Part shown: positions 6,702 through 8,888 of the stretch, in pieces
Numbering within the stretch: position 1 is the stretch's first letter
Layout of the letters: every line of letters starts with the position of its first letter
DNA from: Candidatus Zixiibacteriota bacterium
GTDB lineage: Bacteria; Zixibacteria; MSB-5A5; WJJR01
Assembly (NCBI GenBank): GCA_014729565.1
Contig: WJJR01000243.1
Span: 1-8,888, forward strand
Length of the DNA stretch: 8,888 nucleotides
Reading direction: 5' to 3'
Program-made: the position numbers and the translations under genes
The notes under the pieces: model-generated
Seen by the model: the letters and a program-made list of their open reading frames with translations, nothing else
The model's database searches: none
Told to the model about the DNA's origin: nothing

Positions 6702-6812
6702 AAACCCACATCATCGTCGCGTAGGTCCGGCTCCTGGCCGCACCGGTCCGGCTAAGAGCCGGACCTACGCGACAAACCTATGGTTTATTCAACGTGCCCT
6801 TGCGGTGGGTTT
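6702..6812. repeat. Nested inverted-repeat element with 18-bp perfect arms
   Basis: The core is a perfect inverted repeat: GTCGCGTAGGTCCGGCTC at 6716-6733 and its exact complement at 6756-6773, around a 22-base loop. The loop contains GGTCCGGCT (6745-6753), a direct copy of part of the left arm, so alternative foldings exist. An outer pair AAACCCAC (6702-6709) and GTGGGTTT (6805-6812) encloses it. CCCACCGC at 6679-6686 can also pair with 6802-6809. Short AAACC/GGTTT arms (6774-6778, 6782-6786) follow the core. The form is that of a REP/BIME-like or small non-autonomous palindromic element. It sits after the peptidase gene, where it could also act as a transcript-stabilising or terminating structure. 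Copy number cannot be judged here. Confidence 0.75.
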
Positions 6813-7032
6813 AGATTGTACTCGCAATCGCTTACCATTGAAATGACCCGTGATTGGCAGTGGCCCCGACGTGTTTCAGGGTTCAAACACGGCGTTGCTC
6901 CCAGAGAGCCCCAAACGCGAGCACAATAGTCTGCTTAGATGGCAACAGTACAGGACAATTACCAACACTTGCGCCGCAGTGGTTGTGTTAGTTGATTACC
7001 GGACGCGACAGTCAAGCAATGGGAGCACTGCC
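6813..7032. other. Non-coding stretch before the unknown gene
   Basis: The reading frame of the next gene stays open back to a GTG at 6850. The extra 61 residues look like translated non-coding DNA: mixed composition and no hydrophobic or repeated pattern. GATTG and CAATC near 6815-6830 form a small dyad. No convincing promoter was found, though one must lie here if the next gene is expressed separately. Confidence 0.4.
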
Positions 7033-7566
7033 GTGACGGAACGCGACCAGGACACGAAAGAGAAGCTCGTCCGCAGCCTGCAGGGCGAGGAATGCATTGT
7101 CAGCAAGGGGCCGACACTGCAGCGCGGACAGATCACGCGTGCCGTCGCATCCGACTGGGGCGCCAGTTTTGTGATCGATCCGCTGCCCACCGGCGGCGGC
7201 ATTCCCGACGTTGAGCGTTCGCTGATGCTCGGCGGTGATTGGGAATACTTGCAGGTATCGCCGGTCGGCGTATCGGCGCGACGACTGGATTGGACGATTG
7301 TCACCGATCACGTAATGGTCGGACGGATGCGAACCCTGGTCGCCGAGAACGTCGACCTGCTCGTTCTGAACAAGGCGTTGTTGTTTGTTGTGTCGATTAA
7401 AGAGACGGCACACCAACAGTGTGCCGAGCGCAAACAACGCGGCGAGGAAGTCGCCAATTGCGACGCCGCCGCGGCCGCCCCCATCCTCGAGAGCATGACC
7501 GATCCCGGGCTGGTCAACATCAAATACACCATCAAGCGGCTGCTGGATCTGCCGCCTGATGACTAG
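7033..7566 (+). CDS. Hypothetical protein, unknown family
   Basis: The product has 177 residues from the GTG at 7033, chosen because GGGAG lies seven bases upstream (7021-7025) and the residues before it look non-coding. A GTG at 6850 would give 238 residues. I do not recognise the family. The protein lacks a signal peptide or clear membrane segment, so it is probably cytoplasmic. It starts with a charged helix-like stretch (TERDQDTKEKLVRSL). A middle part rich in beta-type patterns and glycines follows (DPLPTGGGIPD, LMLGGDWEYLQVSPVGV). Then come a hydrophobic run (VDLLVLNKALLFVVSI), a charged Cys-containing helix (QQCAERKQRGEEVANC) with an Ala-rich run, and an acidic end. GC-rich third positions across 7033-7566 support a real gene. 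A terminator-like hairpin follows, so it is probably monocistronic. Confidence 0.6.
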   Translation: MTERDQDTKEKLVRSLQGEECIVSKGPTLQRGQITRAVASDWGASFVIDPLPTGGGIPDVERSLMLGGDWEYLQVSPVGVSARRLDWTIVTDHVMVGRMRTLVAENVDLLVLNKALLFVVSIKETAHQQCAERKQRGEEVANCDAAAAAPILESMTDPGLVNIKYTIKRLLDLPPDD

Positions 7567-7599
7567 CCGGGTAGACCGGAATCCGTCGGGATACGGGCC

Positions 7600-7620
7600 A
7601 TAGGCTCGCAGCCTATTTCA
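7600..7620 (+). terminator. Rho-independent-type terminator of the unknown gene
   Basis: ATAGGCT (7600-7606) and AGCCTAT (7610-7616) are perfect complements around CGC and run into TTTCA. The stem lies 33 bases past the stop codon. The U-run is short, so efficiency is uncertain. Confidence 0.5.
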
Positions 7621-7820
7621 CCCGACCACGCAAAAAAACCCGGCATTTCTCCAACAGTCACCGTATAAGGCCCGACGAACGAAACAGCTCGGCTTTTCAA
7701 GCTCGAACCCCGCGGTACGCATTCCCGGACACGAACAAGAAAAGAGCGATTGTTTCAACGGCCATGATGGCCAACGGACGGGGGACACCGTTTTGTCCCG
7801 GTAGAAGAAGGAAGTGCATT
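7621..7820 (+). promoter_or_regulatory. Upstream region and structured leader of the cold-shock gene
   Basis: No gene is seen. A possible -10 (TATAAG, 7664-7669) has no recognisable -35; if used, it would give a leader of about 150 bases, in keeping with the long leaders of csp genes. Near the start codon are two hairpins. One is GGCCA/TGGCC (7761-7765 and 7769-7773). The other is GGGACA/TGTCCC (7783-7788 and 7795-7800), which ends eight bases before the Shine-Dalgarno site. They could set temperature-dependent translation, as in Escherichia coli cspA, but this is inference. Confidence 0.4.
7808..7814 (+). promoter_or_regulatory. Ribosome binding site of cold-shock gene
   Basis: AAGGAAG is six bases before the ATG at 7821 and selects this start, which yields the standard csp N-terminus. 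An in-frame ATG at 7764 lies in the leader and is rejected. Confidence 0.7.
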
Positions 7821-8021
7821 ATGTCAGAAGGAACCGTCAAGTGGTTCAACGACTCCAAGGGGTTTGGCTTTATCGAGCAGTCCAGCGGACCGGATGTGTT
7901 TGTTCACTATTCGGCCATCGACGGCGACGGTCACAAGAGCCTGTATGAAGGCGATTCGGTGACCTTCGATGTCACCCAGGGCCCCAAGGGTCCACAGGCG
8001 TCGAACGTGCGCAAAATGTAA
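7821..8021 (+). CDS. Cold-shock domain protein (CspA family)
   Basis: The product has 66 residues, the normal size of a single-domain bacterial cold-shock protein. It opens with SEGTVKWFNDSKGFGFIEQ; RNP1 is KGFGFI at 13-18 and RNP2 is VFVHY at 26-30. It continues with the conserved GDSVTFDVTQGPKGPQASNV end. This OB-fold protein binds single-stranded RNA and DNA and acts as an RNA chaperone in the cytoplasm, at low temperature or in general growth. Which csp paralog it is cannot be told. It is monocistronic, bounded by a structured leader and a strong terminator 24 bases after its stop. Confidence 0.96.
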   Translation: MSEGTVKWFNDSKGFGFIEQSSGPDVFVHYSAIDGDGHKSLYEGDSVTFDVTQGPKGPQASNVRKM

Positions 8022-8045
8022 CACGCGACTTTTGCTGCAAACTCA

Positions 8046-8083
8046 GGCCCCGGCGAGCACACGCTCACCGGGGCCTTCCTTTA
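8046..8083 (+). terminator. Strong rho-independent terminator of cold-shock gene
   Basis: GGCCCCGG (8046-8053) pairs with CCGGGGCC (8068-8075). The stem continues after one mismatch with GAGC/GCTC, capped by ACAC. The tail is TTCCTTTAT. Placement just after the csp stop fits. Confidence 0.85.
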
Positions 8084-8155
8084 TCCACCAACAAGGTATC
8101 TATCTCTTTAAGCGTGTGGTGCCCAACAGTTCTACTGTGGAAAACGACGAAAACG

Positions 8156-8189
8156 GTAGTGGCCCTGATGGGCGCTTTTCCCATCAGGG
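8156..8189 (+). repeat. REP-like element: GTAG plus 10-bp perfect hairpin
   Basis: GTAG (8156-8159) is followed after three bases by CCCTGATGGG (8163-8172), a seven-base loop (CGCTTTT) and the exact complement CCCATCAGGG (8180-8189). A GTAG foot next to a palindrome is the form of REP sequences cleaved by RAYT proteins in enterobacteria. The RAYT-like gene begins about 200 bases downstream. It could alternatively be a terminator-like stem, but no U-run follows. Confidence 0.5.
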
Positions 8190-8212
8190 TTTGCATCAGA
8201 CTGTTCCAGCGG

Positions 8213-8242
8213 TTGACAGCGGCTATAGGACGATACCATACT
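8213..8242 (+). promoter_or_regulatory. Possible sigma70 promoter for the transposase
   Basis: TTGACA (8213-8218) is a perfect -35; CATACT (8237-8242) follows after 18 bases and matches four of six at -10. Transcription would begin about 145 bases before the transposase ATG, so the hairpin at 8333-8350 would be in the leader and could limit translation. Confidence 0.35.
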
Positions 8243-8395
8243 GCTCCCACAGGCGAGAGGACAACGGAAGCGTGACGTATGGCACTGATCGAAGTGTGGT
8301 GCCACAGGCGTACACGTCAGTCGAGAGTGTGCCACTGACCTTGGTCAGTGAGTCACGGGCTTGCTCGTCGTGTCGAAGGTAAGACAGGTTGCCTT

Positions 8396-8888
8396 ATGAG
8401 TCACCGACAGAGCTTCAGCACCGAGGGCCACGTCCACTTTCTAACATTCTCGTGCTGGCAGCGACGTCAGTTTTTGAGGTTCCCTCATGAGATCGCGACA
8501 TGCCTGACACATCTCGACAGGGCCAGAGAAATCGAGCAGTTTGACCTTTGGGCCTATGTCGTGATGCCGGAACATGTGCACCTGCTGATTCGTCCCCGGT
8601 CCGATGTCTACAGCATGGCCCAAATCCTCAGACGGATCAAAGAAGCTTGTGCTCGTGACATCCTGTCGGACTGGAGAACAAACGCCCCGGAGCGAATGCC
8701 TGGAACTGTTGACAGTACCCGTGGCCCGATTGGCCATCGATTCTGGCAACCGGGAGGAGGCTACGACCGGAATCTGTATAGTGAAGACAAGATCGAGCGG
8801 GCTGTTGAATATGTCGAATGGAATCCGGTACGACGGGAACTGGTCGCCGATCCCCTGCAATGGCCATGGTCTAGTGCGCGAGCCCGAG
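8396..8888 (+). CDS. REP-associated tyrosine transposase (RAYT, IS200-like), partial
   Basis: The frame is open from the ATG at 8396 to the right edge, 164 residues; the family usually runs longer, so the C-terminus is outside the window. The Y1_Tnp signature is complete: a first strand (GHVHFLTFSC), then AYVVMPEHVHLLIRP with the HUH metal-binding pair His60 and His62, a basic helix (AQILRRIKEA), and FWQPGGGYDRNL, where Tyr123 is the likely nucleophile. VEYVEWNPVRRELV..PLQWPWSSAR follows, a pattern typical of chromosomal RAYT proteins. Such enzymes cut and join single-stranded DNA at palindromic sites through a 5'-phosphotyrosine, and some are tied to REP dispersal. They are usually single-copy and domesticated, unlike true insertion sequences. 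No strong ribosome site precedes the ATG. No stop or frameshift is seen. Confidence 0.9.
   Translation, partial: MSHRQSFSTEGHVHFLTFSCWQRRQFLRFPHEIATCLTHLDRAREIEQFDLWAYVVMPEHVHLLIRPRSDVYSMAQILRRIKEACARDILSDWRTNAPERMPGTVDSTRGPIGHRFWQPGGGYDRNLYSEDKIERAVEYVEWNPVRRELVADPLQWPWSSARAR

Larger units (their letters stand above)
8084..8395. other. Non-coding, hairpin-rich region upstream of the transposase
   Basis: No gene is supported here. It holds several small dyads and repeats: ACAGT/ACTGT (8126-8130 and 8134-8138), the REP-like hairpin at 8156-8189, TGGCAC and GTGCCA arms from about 8280 to 8304, and CACTGACC/GGTCAGTG (8333-8340 and 8343-8350). GTGTGGTGCC occurs twice in direct orientation (8114-8123 and 8294-8303). 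CCACAGGCG occurs twice, near 8247 and 8302. Such density of palindromes is expected beside RAYT genes. Confidence 0.5.

Noticed and set aside
6655..6849. Possible CRISPR-like repeats in the palindrome region
   Set aside because: There is one inverted repeat and one partial internal copy, with no regular repeat-spacer array and no cas genes.
7012..7437. 141-residue open frame on the minus strand
   Set aside because: It overlaps the unknown plus-strand gene, which has a better start site and a following terminator; the minus frame has no ribosome site or recognisable domain.
7969..8382. 137-residue open frame overlapping the csp end
   Set aside because: It runs through the csp terminator and the hairpin-rich region, has no ribosome site and lacks a protein-like composition.
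8441..8860. 139-residue open frame on the minus strand
   Set aside because: It is antisense to the transposase, whose HUH and Tyr motifs are clear on the plus strand.

Overview
The window carries nine protein-coding genes (one cut at each edge) and two repeat-rich intergenic stretches. It reads as a chromosomal segment of a Gram-negative, moderately GC-rich bacterium. Most products have export signals or lipoboxes, and Shine-Dalgarno sites of the GGAGG type precede several starts. Secreted S9 and S1 peptidases, a Spondin_N lipoprotein and Cys-rich lipoproteins together recall poorly cultured phyla such as Zixibacteria, Gemmatimonadota or other FCB-related groups. This placement is a guess from gene style; there is no rRNA or marker gene here to test it.

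Layout. Bases 3-728 (+) are the end of a trypsin-like (S1) serine protease, starting just before its GDSGGP active-site motif and followed by an unassigned C-terminal domain. Convergent to it is a Spondin_N-domain lipoprotein (763-1443, -). Divergent from that are two tandem paralogous Cys-rich exported proteins (1607-2143 and 2182-2712, +). Their C-terminal 112 residues align without a gap at about 59% identity, and the second appears to start at CTG. Next is a divergent pair of exported hydrolases: a serine beta-lactamase-like hydrolase (2754-4220, -) and a dipeptidyl-peptidase IV family peptidase (4399-6654, +). Bases 6655-7032 hold a large perfect inverted repeat and no convincing gene. 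An unrecognised 177-residue protein follows (7033-7566, +), then a cold-shock protein with a structured leader and a strong terminator (7821-8021, +). The last gene, open at the right edge, is a REP-associated tyrosine transposase (RAYT, IS200-like HUH family, 8396 onward). A GTAG-plus-hairpin element resembling a REP sequence lies about 200 bases upstream of it.

How the parts may work together. The left two-thirds encode envelope or secreted functions: proteolysis, hydrolysis of small substrates, and surface lipoproteins with Ca-binding-like or Cys-stabilised folds. No single known pathway joins them. The right third is regulatory and mobile: a stress-type RNA chaperone, palindromic repeats and the transposase that may spread such repeats. 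The best candidates for something undescribed are the Cys-rich paralog pair, the RAYT with its possible cognate palindrome, and the 18-bp perfect inverted repeat at 6716-6773.
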